Assembly (NCBI GenBank): GCA_002345545.1 | Contig: DDVW01000072.1 | Span: forward strand, 39,802 to 103,801 | From: Stenotrophomonas sp. UBA2302 | Lineage (GTDB): Bacteria; Pseudomonadota; Gammaproteobacteria; Xanthomonadales; Xanthomonadaceae | Direction: 5' to 3' | DNA length: 64,000 nucleotides | In this document: positions 1 to 8,894 of the stretch, one piece after another | Layout: the number at the start of each line of letters is the position of its first letter | Numbering within the stretch: the first letter of the stretch is position 1 | Notes under the pieces: generated by a model | Databases searched by the model: none | Told to the model about the DNA's origin: nothing | The model's input: only the letters and a program-made list of their open reading frames with translations | Program-made: the position numbers and the translations under genes

Positions 1-150
1 CGGCAGCGCCAGGCCGCGCCGCCGTGGCTGGTGGGAGTGGGATTTTCCACCCAGCAGGTGCCGTCGTTGCCGGTCGAGGACTGGGACGTGGCGGTCGATG
101 CGATCTGCACCGAGCAGGCCACTCTCTACCCGGAACCGTTGAACGCATGA
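1..150 (+). CDS. 5-formyltetrahydrofolate cyclo-ligase, C-terminal fragment
   Basis: The window opens inside this reading frame; only the last 49 residues and the TGA stop are present. The visible part has the family's C-terminal pattern: a hydrophobic LVGVGFS strand, a QQ pair, then LPVEDWDVAVDAICTE. The enzyme (YgfA/MTHFS family) uses ATP to convert 5-formyl-THF to 5,10-methenyl-THF in the cytosol. Its stop overlaps the ATG of the next gene (ATGA), so the two are probably co-translated. The assignment rests on a short fragment and should be confirmed with upstream sequence. Confidence 0.72.
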   Translation, partial: RQRQAAPPWLVGVGFSTQQVPSLPVEDWDVAVDAICTEQATLYPEPLNA

Positions 151-629
151 CCGCCCGCAAGCGCTACTGGCTGATGAAGTCCGAACCGGACGCCTTTTCC
201 ATCGACGACCTGCAGCGCGTCGGCACCGAGCCGTGGAACGGCGTGCGCAACTACCAGGCACGCAATTTCATGCGCGACGGCATGAAGGTCGGCGACGGCA
301 TCCTGTTCTACCACTCCAACACCAAGTTGCCGGGCATCGTCGGCGTGGCCACGGTGGCCAGCGCGGCCTACCCGGACGACACCCAGTTCGATCCGAAGTC
401 CGATTACCACGATCCCAAGAGCACGCGCGAGCAGCCGCGCTGGATGCTGGTCGATGTCGCCTTCGAGCGCAAACTGGCGCAGGTGATCGCGCTGGAGGAG
501 ATCAAGCGCCACGCCGATGAACTGGGTGAAGGCTTCCCGCTGACCGCCAAGGGCAACCGGCTGTCGGTATTTCCAGTCACCGCCGCGCAATGGAAACTGC
601 TGCTGTCGCTGGAAAAGAAAGCCAAGTAA
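147..629 (+). CDS. EVE domain-containing protein
   Basis: A 160-residue protein that is essentially one EVE domain. YWLMKSEP stands at residues 7-14, followed by [13 protein letters not shown] (30-42) and [10 protein letters not shown] (49-58), the signature of the PUA-like EVE fold. EVE domains are thought to bind modified bases in RNA or DNA; the ligand of this stand-alone bacterial type is not established. The ATG at 147 overlaps the preceding stop and starts directly before the conserved domain. Upstream in-frame starts would only read through the cyclo-ligase gene. Cytosolic, with no signal peptide. Confidence 0.9.
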   Translation: MTARKRYWLMKSEPDAFSIDDLQRVGTEPWNGVRNYQARNFMRDGMKVGDGILFYHSNTKLPGIVGVATVASAAYPDDTQFDPKSDYHDPKSTREQPRWMLVDVAFERKLAQVIALEEIKRHADELGEGFPLTAKGNRLSVFPVTAAQWKLLLSLEKKAK

Positions 630-642
630 GCATCTTTTGTTG

Positions 643-717
643 TTGTAGGAGCTGCGTAAACCGCGAGGCTGACAACCTTTCAGATCCCCGGCTTCGCGGC
701 TCACGCCGCTCCTACAA
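643..717. repeat. REP-like inverted repeat headed by GTAG
   Basis: Two 24-base arms (643-666 and 694-717) are inverted repeats with three mismatches, separated by 27 bases. Each arm contains GTAGGAGC...CGCG when read from the outside. The element fills most of the gap between the EVE gene and rpiA. It resembles the GTAG-headed palindromes (SMAG/REP type) of Stenotrophomonas and relatives. It may act as an mRNA 3' stabiliser or weak terminator; this is inference. Confidence 0.6.
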
Positions 718-748
718 AAAGCCTGTTTTCCAACCTGTTGAGTCCACC

Positions 749-1396
749 ATGTCCGAAGCCAAGCGCCTGGCCGCCGAAAAAGCCATCGAATACGTCGAGA
801 AGGGAATGATTGTCGGGGTCGGCACCGGCTCCACCGTCGCCTATTTCATCGAGGCGCTGGCCCGCATCAAGGACCAGATCGAAGGAGCAGTGTCCAGCTC
901 CGAGCAGAGCACCGCGCTGCTCAAGGGCCACGGCATCGAAGTGCTGGACCTGAACCACACCGGCGGCCTGTCGCTGTACGTGGACGGCGCCGACGAGTGC
1001 GACGGCAACCGGAACCTGATCAAGGGCGGTGGCGCCGCGCTGACCCGCGAGAAGATCATCGCCGAGGCCAGCAAGCAGTTCGTCTGCATCGTCGACCCGA
1101 GCAAGCAGGTCAAGGTGCTGGGCAAGTTCCCGCTGCCGGTGGAAGTGATTCCGATGGCGCGCAGCCTGGTCGCCCGCGAAATCCTCGCGCTGACCGGCGG
1201 CCAGCCGGTATGGCGTGACGGCGTGGTCACCGACAACGGCAACCTGATCCTGGACGTGCACAACCTGTCCATCGTTGATCCGGTCAAGCTGGAACAGCAG
1301 CTCAACCAGATCCCCGGCGTGGTCACCGTCGGCCTGTTCGCCCGCCGCCCGGCCGACGTGGTGATCGTCGGCGGCGAACCGCCGCAGGTGCTGTAA
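749..1396 (+). CDS. rpiA: ribose-5-phosphate isomerase A
   Basis: 215 residues, normal for RpiA. The phosphate/substrate loop GVGTGST is at 23-29. The active-site DGADE is at 79-83, the [11 protein letters not shown] segment at 92-102, with the catalytic Glu at about 101. It interconverts ribose-5-phosphate and ribulose-5-phosphate in the non-oxidative pentose phosphate pathway, in the cytosol. The ATG at 749 is chosen because the family begins a few residues before an AAEKAIEYV helix; the longer in-frame reading runs through the upstream palindrome. Confidence 0.96.
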   Translation: MSEAKRLAAEKAIEYVEKGMIVGVGTGSTVAYFIEALARIKDQIEGAVSSSEQSTALLKGHGIEVLDLNHTGGLSLYVDGADECDGNRNLIKGGGAALTREKIIAEASKQFVCIVDPSKQVKVLGKFPLPVEVIPMARSLVAREILALTGGQPVWRDGVVTDNGNLILDVHNLSIVDPVKLEQQLNQIPGVVTVGLFARRPADVVIVGGEPPQVL

Positions 1397-1469
1397 GCCG
1401 CAATCAGCCTCTCTTCCGGCGCCCCGCGTGCCGGAAGGTCACCGCCTCCGTTCCTGCTTGGTCACCGCC

Positions 1470-1922
1470 ATGTCCCTTGTCCGCCTCCTCCTCGTCTGCT
1501 CCCTGCTCGCCCTTGCCGGTTGCGCCAGCGCCGGGGGCGCGCACTGGGTGGAGCTGGCCGGTACCCGCTACCAGGTGGAAGTGGCACAGGACGACGCCAG
1601 CCGCGCACGCGGGCTGATGTTCCGCGACCATCTGGAGGCCGGCCACGGCATGCTGTTCATCCATGACCGGCAGGAGCCGCAGGCGTACTGGATGAAGAAC
1701 ACCCGCATCGCGCTGGATATCCTGTATTTCGACAACGCGCGCCGACTGGTCAGCCAGCAGCGCGATGTGCCGCCCTGTTCGGCCGGCGATGCCTGTCCGC
1801 CGTATCCGAGCTTCAAGCCGGCGCGTTACGTGCTCGAGCTCAATGCCGGCCAGGCGGCGAAACTGAAGCTGGAAGACGGCGTCGAACTGACCTTCGGTCC
1901 CGGTATCGTCAGCGGCGATTGA
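1470..1922 (+). CDS. DUF192 family lipoprotein
   Basis: 150 residues. The N-terminus is a lipoprotein signal: a hydrophobic run and lipobox LAGC with Cys18, followed by ASAGG. The rest is a DUF192 domain with RGLMFR (47-52), a GMLFIHD strand and the YWMKNT signature (73-78). DUF192 proteins are small exported beta proteins without an established biochemical role. The protein should be anchored in a membrane facing the periplasm. The start at 1470 puts the signal peptide at the N-terminus; an upstream GTG would bury it. Confidence 0.88.
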   Translation: MSLVRLLLVCSLLALAGCASAGGAHWVELAGTRYQVEVAQDDASRARGLMFRDHLEAGHGMLFIHDRQEPQAYWMKNTRIALDILYFDNARRLVSQQRDVPPCSAGDACPPYPSFKPARYVLELNAGQAAKLKLEDGVELTFGPGIVSGD

Positions 1923-1988
1923 AACGGCACGCCTGCGCGACGCGCTCCGTGCTTGAACCGGCACGGCTTTGCCGCCAGTCTTGGAACC

Positions 1989-2837
1989 ATGTCTGAAACA
2001 CGCCTGACCCTGCCGCACTGGGATGCGCTTGCCGATCTGGATGGGGACGCGCTGCCCTTGCTGGCGACCGCGCTGCTGATCGCCAGCGATGAATACCCGC
2101 AGCTCGATGCCGCTCGCCATGAGCGCATGCTGCAGGCCCATGTCGATCACTTGCGGGTGGAAGTGGATGCGATCAGCGAATGGCCGCTGAAGGTCGCCGC
2201 GATCAACCATCACCTGTTCAACGAACTGGGCTACAGCGGCAACCACGACGCCTACTACGACCCGCGCAACAGCTATCTCAACGAGGTGCTGACGCGGCGG
2301 CTGGGCAACCCCATCTCGCTGGCACTGGTGCAGATGGAAGTCTCGCAGCGGCTCGGCCTGCCGCTGGAAGGCATCTCCTTTCCCGGTCATTTCCTGGTGC
2401 GGCTGCCGGTGGAAGAAGGCGTGCTGATCATGGATCCGTTCAACGGCGGCCGCCCGCTGAGCGTGGACGAACTGCGCGAACGGGCCCGCACCAATCTCGG
2501 CGGTGAGACACCCGACGACGAGGTGCTGGCGCAGATCCTGGATCCGGCACCGCATCGCGCGATCCTGATGCGGATGCTGCGCAACCTGCATGGTGTCTAT
2601 GTCGAACGCGAGGAATGGGATCGCGCCGCCCGCAGTGCCGACCGCATCCTCAAGCTGGCGCCGGACCAGGCCGATGCGGTACGTGACCGCGGCCTGGCCT
2701 ATCTGCAGCTGGAACACCTGGCCGGTGCCCGCAGCGACCTGCAGCGCTATCTGAAGATGGAGCCGCAGGCGGACGATGCGATGCTGATCCATGAGCGGCT
2801 GGTCGATATCGGCGGTGAGCGCGCACAGCTGCACTGA
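1989..2837 (+). CDS. SirB1 family protein (transglutaminase-like plus TPR)
   Basis: 282 residues. The N-terminal two thirds is the SirB1/transglutaminase-like domain, with NHHLFNELGY, YYDPRNSYL, GNPISLALV and GISFPGHFLVR. The C-terminus carries TPR-like helices (RAARSADRILKLAPDQADAVRDR...). Family members are often near peptide-release or haem genes, but the catalytic function is unproven. ATG 1989 is preferred to an in-frame ATG at 1953 because homologous sequence starts with the LPHWDALADLDG helix. Cytosolic, with no membrane segment. Confidence 0.88.
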   Translation: MSETRLTLPHWDALADLDGDALPLLATALLIASDEYPQLDAARHERMLQAHVDHLRVEVDAISEWPLKVAAINHHLFNELGYSGNHDAYYDPRNSYLNEVLTRRLGNPISLALVQMEVSQRLGLPLEGISFPGHFLVRLPVEEGVLIMDPFNGGRPLSVDELRERARTNLGGETPDDEVLAQILDPAPHRAILMRMLRNLHGVYVEREEWDRAARSADRILKLAPDQADAVRDRGLAYLQLEHLAGARSDLQRYLKMEPQADDAMLIHERLVDIGGERAQLH

Positions 2838-3014
2838 GGCGTGTCATCGGCAATCCGGACAGACCCCCGCTGACACCTGCGCGGAATCTTCCGGCCGACG
2901 ACTTGCGCCCATCACGATGACGGCTCGACAACGGCCGCAACCTTGGCCATGCGCGATAATCCACCGCCCCGGAAGCGGCGTTGACCGCCTCCCACCGCCA
3001 TACCGGTAGTTTCC

Positions 3015-3638
3015 ATGTCCCAGCCTTCGCACGCCGCCCGCGGCATCTACCTGATCACCCCGGACGAAACCGACACAACGCGCCTGCTTGAACGGGTACG
3101 CCCGCTGCTGGCCGATACCACCTGGCTGCAGTACCGCAACAAGGCGGTGGATGCAACGACGCGGCGGCAACAGGCGCAGGCCTTGCAGCAGCTGTGCGCA
3201 GGCGCCGGGGTGCCGCTGATCATCAATGACGATGCCGTGCTGGCGCTGGAAGTCGGCGCGGCCGGTGTGCACCTGGGCGAGGATGATGGCGACATCGCCG
3301 CCGCCCGGGCCCTGCTTGGCCCCGGAGCGATCATCGGTGCGTCCTGTTACGACGAGCTGGAACTGGCGCGCCGAGCGGTCACCGCCGGCGCCAGCTACAT
3401 CGCCTTCGGTGCGTTCTTCCCCAGCCGCAGCAAGGCCACCACGCGCCGCGCACAGCCGCAGCTGCTGCGTGACGCCGCCGCGCTGGGCGTGCCACGCGTG
3501 GCCATCGGCGGGCTGACGGCGGACAACAGCGCGCCGCTGGTCACAGCCGGCGCCGACCTGCTGGCAGTGATCAGCAGCGTGTTCGCCGCCGATGATCCGC
3601 CGGCCGCGCTGCGCGCCTACCGCGCCTGTTTCGCGTAG
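3015..3638 (+). CDS. thiE: thiamine-phosphate synthase
   Basis: 207 residues with the TIM-barrel ThiE motifs in order: GIYLITP, QYRNK (pyrimidine-diphosphate site), [32 protein letters not shown] (phosphate loop), [10 protein letters not shown] and VISSVF. It joins HMP-pyrophosphate and thiazole phosphate to thiamine monophosphate in the cytosol. No other thiamin genes and no obvious THI-box riboswitch are adjacent, so it stands alone here. A GATAAT box at 2955-2960 could be its -10 element, but no good -35 is visible. Confidence 0.95.
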   Translation: MSQPSHAARGIYLITPDETDTTRLLERVRPLLADTTWLQYRNKAVDATTRRQQAQALQQLCAGAGVPLIINDDAVLALEVGAAGVHLGEDDGDIAAARALLGPGAIIGASCYDELELARRAVTAGASYIAFGAFFPSRSKATTRRAQPQLLRDAAALGVPRVAIGGLTADNSAPLVTAGADLLAVISSVFAADDPPAALRAYRACFA

Positions 3639-3676
3639 GTCGAGGCTGTGCCAGCGGCCCGACCGCGACAATTCCC

Positions 3677-3744
3677 GTAGGAGCGACGTGAGTCGCGACC
3701 AAGCCGTCCCGCTGAAGCCATGTCGCGACTCGCATCGCCCCTGC
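3677..3744. repeat. REP-like inverted repeat headed by GTAG
   Basis: Arms 3677-3699 and 3722-3744 are inverted repeats with about four mismatches; the inner GTCGCGAC/GAGTCGCGAC core is perfect. The organisation matches the repeat at 643-717 (GTAGGAGC head, CGCG core) although the sequence differs. It lies between the convergent thiE and M19 peptidase genes, where such palindromes commonly sit. Confidence 0.6.
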
Positions 3745-3757
3745 GGATGCGCAGGGC

Positions 3758-5032
3758 TTATTCCAGCGCGGCCTTGATCGCCGCCGGGTCGGCCAGCGCC
3801 TGCACCTCGCCGATCAGACGCACGGTGTTGCCACCGAGAATGCCGCTGATCTGGGCGTCGTTGTAGCCGGCATCGATCAGCGCCTGCACCACCTTGGGCA
3901 GTGCGGTGATGTCCTCGTAGCCGTCCACGCCGCCACCGCCGTCCCAGTCCGCACCCAGGCCGACGTGCTCCCAGCCGGCCACTTCGATGATGTGCAGCAG
4001 GTGGCGCATGTAGTCGTCGAAATCGGCGGTGCGGATGCCGTATTTGCGGTCCAGCTCGGCCACCTTGGCCTTGAGCTGTTCGCGCTCGGCATCGGTGAAT
4101 TCGTGGTTCTCGCCGTAAGCGGCATGGAGCGCACGCCGCTCAGCGCGATATTCCGGGGTGGCGCCGGTATCGATCAGATAACCGCCCAGCGAGTTGACCT
4201 GGATCACCCCGCCCTTCTTCGCCAGCGCGCGGATACGCGCATCGTCGATGTTGCGCGAATGGGCGAACACATCCGACGCTCCGCTGTGCGAAAGAATGAT
4301 CGGCGCGGTGCTCAGTTCCAGCATCTGGTCGAACGCGGTATTGGAGGCGTGCGACTGGTCGATGATGATGCCCAGCCGGTTGGCCTCGGCGATCAGCGCC
4401 TTGCCCTTCGCGCTCAGGCCGCCGTGCTCGCCTTCCGGTGCCACGCCCATGCCGGCCGAATCGGAGAATCCGTTATGGCTGATATGCGCCAGCGAGATCA
4501 TCCGCAGACCCTGCTTGTAATAGAAGCGCAGCAGGCTGGGATCGTGTTCCAGCGGGTAGGCGTTTTCCATGCTGATGTAGACCGACTTCTTCCCCGCTGC
4601 CTTGATCCGCGCCGCGTCTTCGGCGGTGGTGGCCAGCTCGAATTTGTCGGCGTTGGCCGCGACCATCTCGCGGATTTCCGCCAGCCGCGCCAGCCCCGCA
4701 TCGCGCGCCTTCAGCTGGCCGGTTCCATCACGCTTGCCCTGCCCGGTGAAGATCACCCAGAAGCCGCCATCCAGCCCGCCTTCGACCATGCGCGGGTAGT
4801 CGATCTGCGAGCCGTCCTGCTCGAAGGAGTGGCGATCGGTGATCTTCCAGCCCGGCTTGGAGAACAGCGCCGGCGTGTCCAGGTGGGTGTCGAGATTGAT
4901 CGCCTGCGCCTGCAGGCTGCGGGCATGGGCGGAAATCGCGGTCGGGCCGGTCCCGGCATGGGCGCTGGCGGCAAGCGCCAGCAGCAACGCGGTACCCAGT
5001 GCGGCGCGTTTGAACGTCGGATCGAACTTCAT
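3758..5032 (-). CDS. exported membrane dipeptidase, peptidase family M19
   Basis: 424 residues. A signal peptide ending ASAHA (about residues 1-26) is followed by an M19 renal-dipeptidase domain. Visible metal-site elements are the HxD pair (His50, Asp52 in LDTHLD), a Glu in SMENAYP, and His residues in DQSHAS and [17 protein letters not shown] closes the site. The family hydrolyses dipeptides, often with D-residues, using two zinc ions. Location should be periplasmic or outer membrane. The ATG at 5032 is the start giving the signal peptide; the longer frame runs into the hemL promoter region. Divergent from hemL. Confidence 0.92.
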   Translation of the reverse strand: MKFDPTFKRAALGTALLLALAASAHAGTGPTAISAHARSLQAQAINLDTHLDTPALFSKPGWKITDRHSFEQDGSQIDYPRMVEGGLDGGFWVIFTGQGKRDGTGQLKARDAGLARLAEIREMVAANADKFELATTAEDAARIKAAGKKSVYISMENAYPLEHDPSLLRFYYKQGLRMISLAHISHNGFSDSAGMGVAPEGEHGGLSAKGKALIAEANRLGIIIDQSHASNTAFDQMLELSTAPIILSHSGASDVFAHSRNIDDARIRALAKKGGVIQVNSLGGYLIDTGATPEYRAERRALHAAYGENHEFTDAEREQLKAKVAELDRKYGIRTADFDDYMRHLLHIIEVAGWEHVGLGADWDGGGGVDGYEDITALPKVVQALIDAGYNDAQISGILGGNTVRLIGEVQALADPAAIKAALE

Positions 5033-5179
5033 GGCTCTCGCTTCATGAGGGGTCACAGCGCATTCTTGCATGCGGGTCCGAGCGGCCAGCGGGCCATTGG
5101 TCATGGATTTCCGCTTGCGTGGCAGCCCCCGGCGCGAAAGCGGACAATAGATGCATTCTTCCGTCATTCCCTGCGTGCC

Positions 5180-6478
5180 ATGTCCCTGAACCACGACCAG
5201 TCACACACCCTGTTCACCCGCGCCCGGAAGCTGCTGCCCGGCGGCGTCAACTCGCCGGTGCGCGCGTTCAAGTCGGTCGGCGGCGAACCGTTCTTCGTAC
5301 AGCGTGCCGACGGCCCGTACCTGTTCGATGTGGATGGCAACCGCTACATCGACTACGTCGGCTCGTGGGGGCCGATGATCGTCGGCCACAACCACCCGGC
5401 GGTGCGCGAGGCGGTGCAGCAGGCGATCGGCAACGGCCTGTCGTTCGGCGCGCCATGCGCAGCCGAGGTGACCATGGCCGAAACCATCACCAGACTGGTG
5501 CCGTCGTGCGAGATGGTGCGCATGGTCAACTCCGGCACCGAGGCCACGCTGTCGGCGATCCGCCTGGCACGCGGCGCCACCGGCCGCAGCAAGATCGTCA
5601 AGTTCGAGGGCTGCTACCACGGCCATGGCGACTCGTTCCTGGTCAAGGCCGGCAGCGGCATGCTGACCCTGGGCGTGCCGACTTCGCCGGGCGTGCCGGC
5701 CGGGCTGAGCGAACTCACCCTCACCCTGCCCTACAACGATTTCGACGCGGCCACCGCGCTGTTCGCGCAGCAGGGCAGCGAGATTGCCGGGCTGATCATC
5801 GAACCGGTGGTCGGCAACGCCAACTGCATCCCGCCGCGCGTGGGCTACCTGCAGCACCTGCGTGAACTTTGCACCCAGTACGGCACGCTGCTGATCTTCG
5901 ACGAGGTGATGACCGGCTTCCGCGTGGCGCTGGGCGGCGCGCAGGCGCATTACGGCATCACTCCGGATCTGACCACTTTCGGCAAGATCATCGGCGGCGG
6001 CATGCCGGTGGGCGCCTACGGTGGCCGCGCCGAGCTGATGAACCAGATCGCCCCGGCCGGGCCGATCTACCAGGCCGGCACGCTCAGCGGCAACCCGGTG
6101 GCGATGGCGGCCGGTCTGGCGATGCTGGAGCTGATCCAGCAGCCGGGCTTCCATGAGCACCTGTCGGCCGCTGCCGCACGCCTGTGCGCCGGTCTGGAAG
6201 CGGCCGCCGCCGAAGCGGGCGTAGCCGTCACCACCACCCAGGTCGGGGCGATGTTCGGCCTGTTCTTCACCAATGAAAAGGTGGAGACCTACGCGCAGGC
6301 CACCGCCTGTGATATCCCGGCGTTCAACCGCTTCTTCCACGCGATGCTGGAGCGCGGCGTGTTCCTGGCACCGTCGGCCTACGAGGCCGGCTTCCTGTCC
6401 AGCGCACATGACGATGCGGTGATCGAGGCCACGCTGGCGGCCGCGCGCGAGGCGTTCAAGGTGGTCGCGGCGGGGTGA
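5180..6478 (+). CDS. hemL: glutamate-1-semialdehyde 2,1-aminomutase
   Basis: 432 residues, class III aminotransferase fold. It starts with the family's [19 protein letters not shown] segment. SGTEA binds the PLP phosphate, DEVMTGFR supplies the PLP-ring Asp, and the lysine in [10 protein letters not shown] forms the Schiff base. It makes 5-aminolevulinate from glutamate semialdehyde in the C5 tetrapyrrole pathway. ATG 5180 gives the standard N-terminus. It is transcribed away from the M19 peptidase gene, with only 147 bases between the starts. Confidence 0.97.
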   Translation: MSLNHDQSHTLFTRARKLLPGGVNSPVRAFKSVGGEPFFVQRADGPYLFDVDGNRYIDYVGSWGPMIVGHNHPAVREAVQQAIGNGLSFGAPCAAEVTMAETITRLVPSCEMVRMVNSGTEATLSAIRLARGATGRSKIVKFEGCYHGHGDSFLVKAGSGMLTLGVPTSPGVPAGLSELTLTLPYNDFDAATALFAQQGSEIAGLIIEPVVGNANCIPPRVGYLQHLRELCTQYGTLLIFDEVMTGFRVALGGAQAHYGITPDLTTFGKIIGGGMPVGAYGGRAELMNQIAPAGPIYQAGTLSGNPVAMAAGLAMLELIQQPGFHEHLSAAAARLCAGLEAAAAEAGVAVTTTQVGAMFGLFFTNEKVETYAQATACDIPAFNRFFHAMLERGVFLAPSAYEAGFLSSAHDDAVIEATLAAAREAFKVVAAG

Positions 6479-6516
6479 TCCCGCGCAACGGCAACACCAC
6501 GCGAAACGTCACTGGC

Positions 6517-6539
6517 GGCGACGGGCGGTTTCCGTCGCC
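6517..6539 (+). terminator. hairpin after hemL
   Basis: An 8-bp perfect stem (GGCGACGG at 6517-6524 with CCGTCGCC at 6532-6539) lies 39 bases after the hemL stop. No T-tract follows, so it may be a 3'-end stabiliser rather than an intrinsic terminator. Confidence 0.35.
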
Positions 6540-6578
6540 ATCGGTGGCGCGCCGGCTGCACTGTGGCGGTGATGCCGC

Positions 6579-7175
6579 ATGACACCGGACCTGCATGCGC
6601 TGCTGCTCGATTTCGACGGCCTGCTCGCCGACTACGACCATCGCATCCATCTGCGCCAGCTGGCCGAAGCCGCGCAGTGCAGTTCCACGCAGGTGGATGC
6701 GGCGCTGCGTATGGAAGGACTGGAGCTGGCACATGCACGCGGCGAACTCGATGGCACGCAGCTGCTGGATGCATTGAACCAGCGGCTGGACAGCCGATTG
6801 CAGCCGTGTGACTGGCATGCAGCCCGCACTGCCGCCACCAGCGTGCGGCGCGACAGCGTGGCGCTGCTCACGCAGCTGCGGCCCGGCGTGCAGGTGGCCG
6901 TGCTCACCAACAACGGCCTGCTCACCGCGCCGGTGATCGAACAGCTGCTGCCCGGCATCCCGGTGCTGTGCAGCGCGGCGCTGGGCATGCGCAAACCCGA
7001 TCCGGCCGCCTACCTCGCCGCCTGTGCAGCGCTGCACGGCGATCCGGCCCGGACCCTGTTCGTCGATCACCTGTTCCGCAATGTGCAGGGCGCGCGCAGC
7101 GCCGGACTGCCGGCCGATACCGCCCATCACACCCAGTCATTGCGCCGGCTGCTGCGGCGCCGGCGCCTGTTATGA
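6579..7175 (+). CDS. HAD-superfamily hydrolase
   Basis: 198 residues. HAD motif I is DFDGL with Asp11 and Asp13; motif II is VLTNNG; the motif III lysine is in LGMRKPDP; motif IV is LFVDH followed by NVQGARSAG. The cap is the short helical type of the beta-phosphoglucomutase/epoxide-hydrolase-like group. Motif IV normally ends in two acidic residues (DD or DxxxD) but reads Asp-His here. Substrate unknown, probably a small phosphomonoester. The gene converges with the HIT gene and overlaps it by 6 bases. Confidence 0.82.
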   Translation: MTPDLHALLLDFDGLLADYDHRIHLRQLAEAAQCSSTQVDAALRMEGLELAHARGELDGTQLLDALNQRLDSRLQPCDWHAARTAATSVRRDSVALLTQLRPGVQVAVLTNNGLLTAPVIEQLLPGIPVLCSAALGMRKPDPAAYLAACAALHGDPARTLFVDHLFRNVQGARSAGLPADTAHHTQSLRRLLRRRRLL

Positions 7176-7595
7176 GCCCAGCGCCTCGCGCAGCTGCCGC
7201 GCCAGCGGCTCCAGCTGCGTCCGTGGCATGGGTGACGGTACGCCCATCGGGTAGATATCCAGCAGGCCATCACCGTGCCTGCGCGGCTGCACATGCAGGT
7301 GGAAATGCGGCACTTCCTGGCCGCCGGCCTCGCCGTTGGATTGCCACAGGTTGAGGCCATCCGGAGCCAGCGTGTCGCGCAGCGCCAAGGCGATCCGCTG
7401 CGCCACGCGCATCACCTGCGCGGCGCTGTCCGCATCCAGGTCATAGATTGTTTCGGCGTGCTGGCGCGGAATCACCAGCACATGCCCGGGCACGGCCTGG
7501 CGCAGATCTATGAAGGCCACGGTCTGCGCGTCCTCCCACACCACGCTGGCCGGCAGGCGGCCGGACAGGATGGCGCAGAAGACGCAGGTTTCCAT
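7170..7595 (-). CDS. HIT family protein (Hint-like nucleotide hydrolase)
   Basis: 141 residues. CVFCAI at 4-9 and the histidine triad HFHLHVQ mark a HIT hydrolase of the HinT/Hint branch. Such enzymes cleave nucleoside phosphoramidates and related adenylates in the cytosol. The ATG overlaps the argD stop by one base (TGATG), so translation is probably coupled to argD. Its 3' end overlaps the convergent HAD gene by 6 bases. No physiological link to argD is known. Confidence 0.9.
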   Translation of the reverse strand: METCVFCAILSGRLPASVVWEDAQTVAFIDLRQAVPGHVLVIPRQHAETIYDLDADSAAQVMRVAQRIALALRDTLAPDGLNLWQSNGEAGGQEVPHFHLHVQPRRHGDGLLDIYPMGVPSPMPRTQLEPLARQLREALGS

Positions 7596-8824
7596 CAGCG
7601 CGCGGCCATATACGCGGCAATCGCCTCACGCACGCGCTTCAGCCCTTCGGCCACTTCCTCGTCGGTGATGTTCAGTGCCGGCACGAAGCGCAGCACGCTG
7701 GTGCCGGCCTGCAGGATCAGCACCTGCTTCTCCGCGGCCAGGTCCAGCAGCGCGCCGATGTCGGCCACGTAGTCCGGCTTGAGCACCGCGCCGAGCATCA
7801 GGCCCATGCCGCGCACCTGCTCGAACACGCCGAACTCTTCGCCGATGGCTTCCAGACCGGCCTTCAGTGCGGCCGACTGGCGCAGCACGTTGGCCTTGAT
7901 CTCCTCGGAGGCCAGCTTGCGCAGCGCCACGCGGGCAACCGCCGCGGCCAGCGGATTGCCGCCGAAGGTGCTGCCGTGCGCGCCCACGCCCATGATGTCG
8001 GCCACCTTGGGGCCGGCCAGCATCGCGCCGATCGGGAAGCCGCCGCCCAGCGCCTTGGCCAGAGTGACGATGTCCGGGGTCACGCCCCAGTGCCAGTGCG
8101 CGAACAGCTCGCCGGTACGGCCCATGCCGACCTGGATCTCGTCCAGCACCAGCAGCGCGTCGTGCTGGTCGCACAACTCGCGGGCGCGACGCATGAACTC
8201 GGCCGTGGCCGGCATCACCCCGCCCTCGCCCTGCACCGGCTCGAACATCACCGCCGCCACGTCGCCGCCGGCCATCGCTGCTTCCAGCTGGGCGACGTCA
8301 TTGAAATCGACATAACGGAAGCCACCGGGCAGCGGCTCGTAGCCTTCCTGGTACTTGGGCTGGGCGGTGGCAGTCACCGTGGCCAGGGTGCGGCCGTGGA
8401 AGCTGCCGCGGAAGGTCACGATGAAGCGCTTCTCCGGGCCACGGCCCTGCGCGCTGGCCCACTTGCGCACCAGCTTGATCGCCACCTCGTTGGCCTCGGC
8501 GCCGGAATTGCACAGGAACACGCGCCTGGCGAAGCGCGAGGCGTCCACCAGTTCCTGCGCCAGATGCAGCGGCGGTTCGCTGTAGAACATGTTGCTGGTG
8601 TGCCACAGCTTGTCGGCCTGTTCGAACAGCGCGGCCTTCAGCTCCGGGTTGTTGTGGCCCAGACTGCACACGGCGATGCCGGCAGCCAGATCGATGAATT
8701 CACGCCCCTGCGTATCCCACAGCCGCGCGCCCTGGCCGCGCTCCAGCACCAGCTGGCGCGGGCGGTAGACCGGCAGGTAGTAGTTGGACAGGGACAACAG
8801 CGCATCGGCATTGGCAGCGGTCAT
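7595..8824 (-). CDS. argD: acetylornithine/succinyldiaminopimelate-type aminotransferase
   Basis: 409 residues, class III PLP aminotransferase. Motifs in order: GREFIDLAAGIAVCSLGH, CNSGAEANE (PLP phosphate), FHGRT, FEPVQGEGGV, LDEIQVGMGRTG (PLP-ring Asp) and TLAKALGGGFPIGA (Schiff-base Lys). The STFGGNPLA segment is typical of ArgD/AstC enzymes. The likely reaction is N-acetylornithine plus 2-oxoglutarate in arginine synthesis; catabolic AstC activity cannot be excluded because no other arg or ast genes are adjacent. The ATG at 8824 matches the family start. It forms a two-gene unit with the HIT gene. Confidence 0.85.
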   Translation of the reverse strand: MTAANADALLSLSNYYLPVYRPRQLVLERGQGARLWDTQGREFIDLAAGIAVCSLGHNNPELKAALFEQADKLWHTSNMFYSEPPLHLAQELVDASRFARRVFLCNSGAEANEVAIKLVRKWASAQGRGPEKRFIVTFRGSFHGRTLATVTATAQPKYQEGYEPLPGGFRYVDFNDVAQLEAAMAGGDVAAVMFEPVQGEGGVMPATAEFMRRARELCDQHDALLVLDEIQVGMGRTGELFAHWHWGVTPDIVTLAKALGGGFPIGAMLAGPKVADIMGVGAHGSTFGGNPLAAAVARVALRKLASEEIKANVLRQSAALKAGLEAIGEEFGVFEQVRGMGLMLGAVLKPDYVADIGALLDLAAEKQVLILQAGTSVLRFVPALNITDEEVAEGLKRVREAIAAYMAAR

Positions 8825-8894
8825 GACGGCATCGGTGGCGGGAAGGGAAAGCGGCCATTGTCCTCCATTCCATGCGGTGCGGCACAATATCCAC

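Noticed and set aside
2838..3014. A minus-strand VCPDCR end resembling the last cysteine pair of a rubredoxin
   Set aside because: Only six residues match; the first CxxC, the aromatic core and a start are missing, so it is most likely chance.
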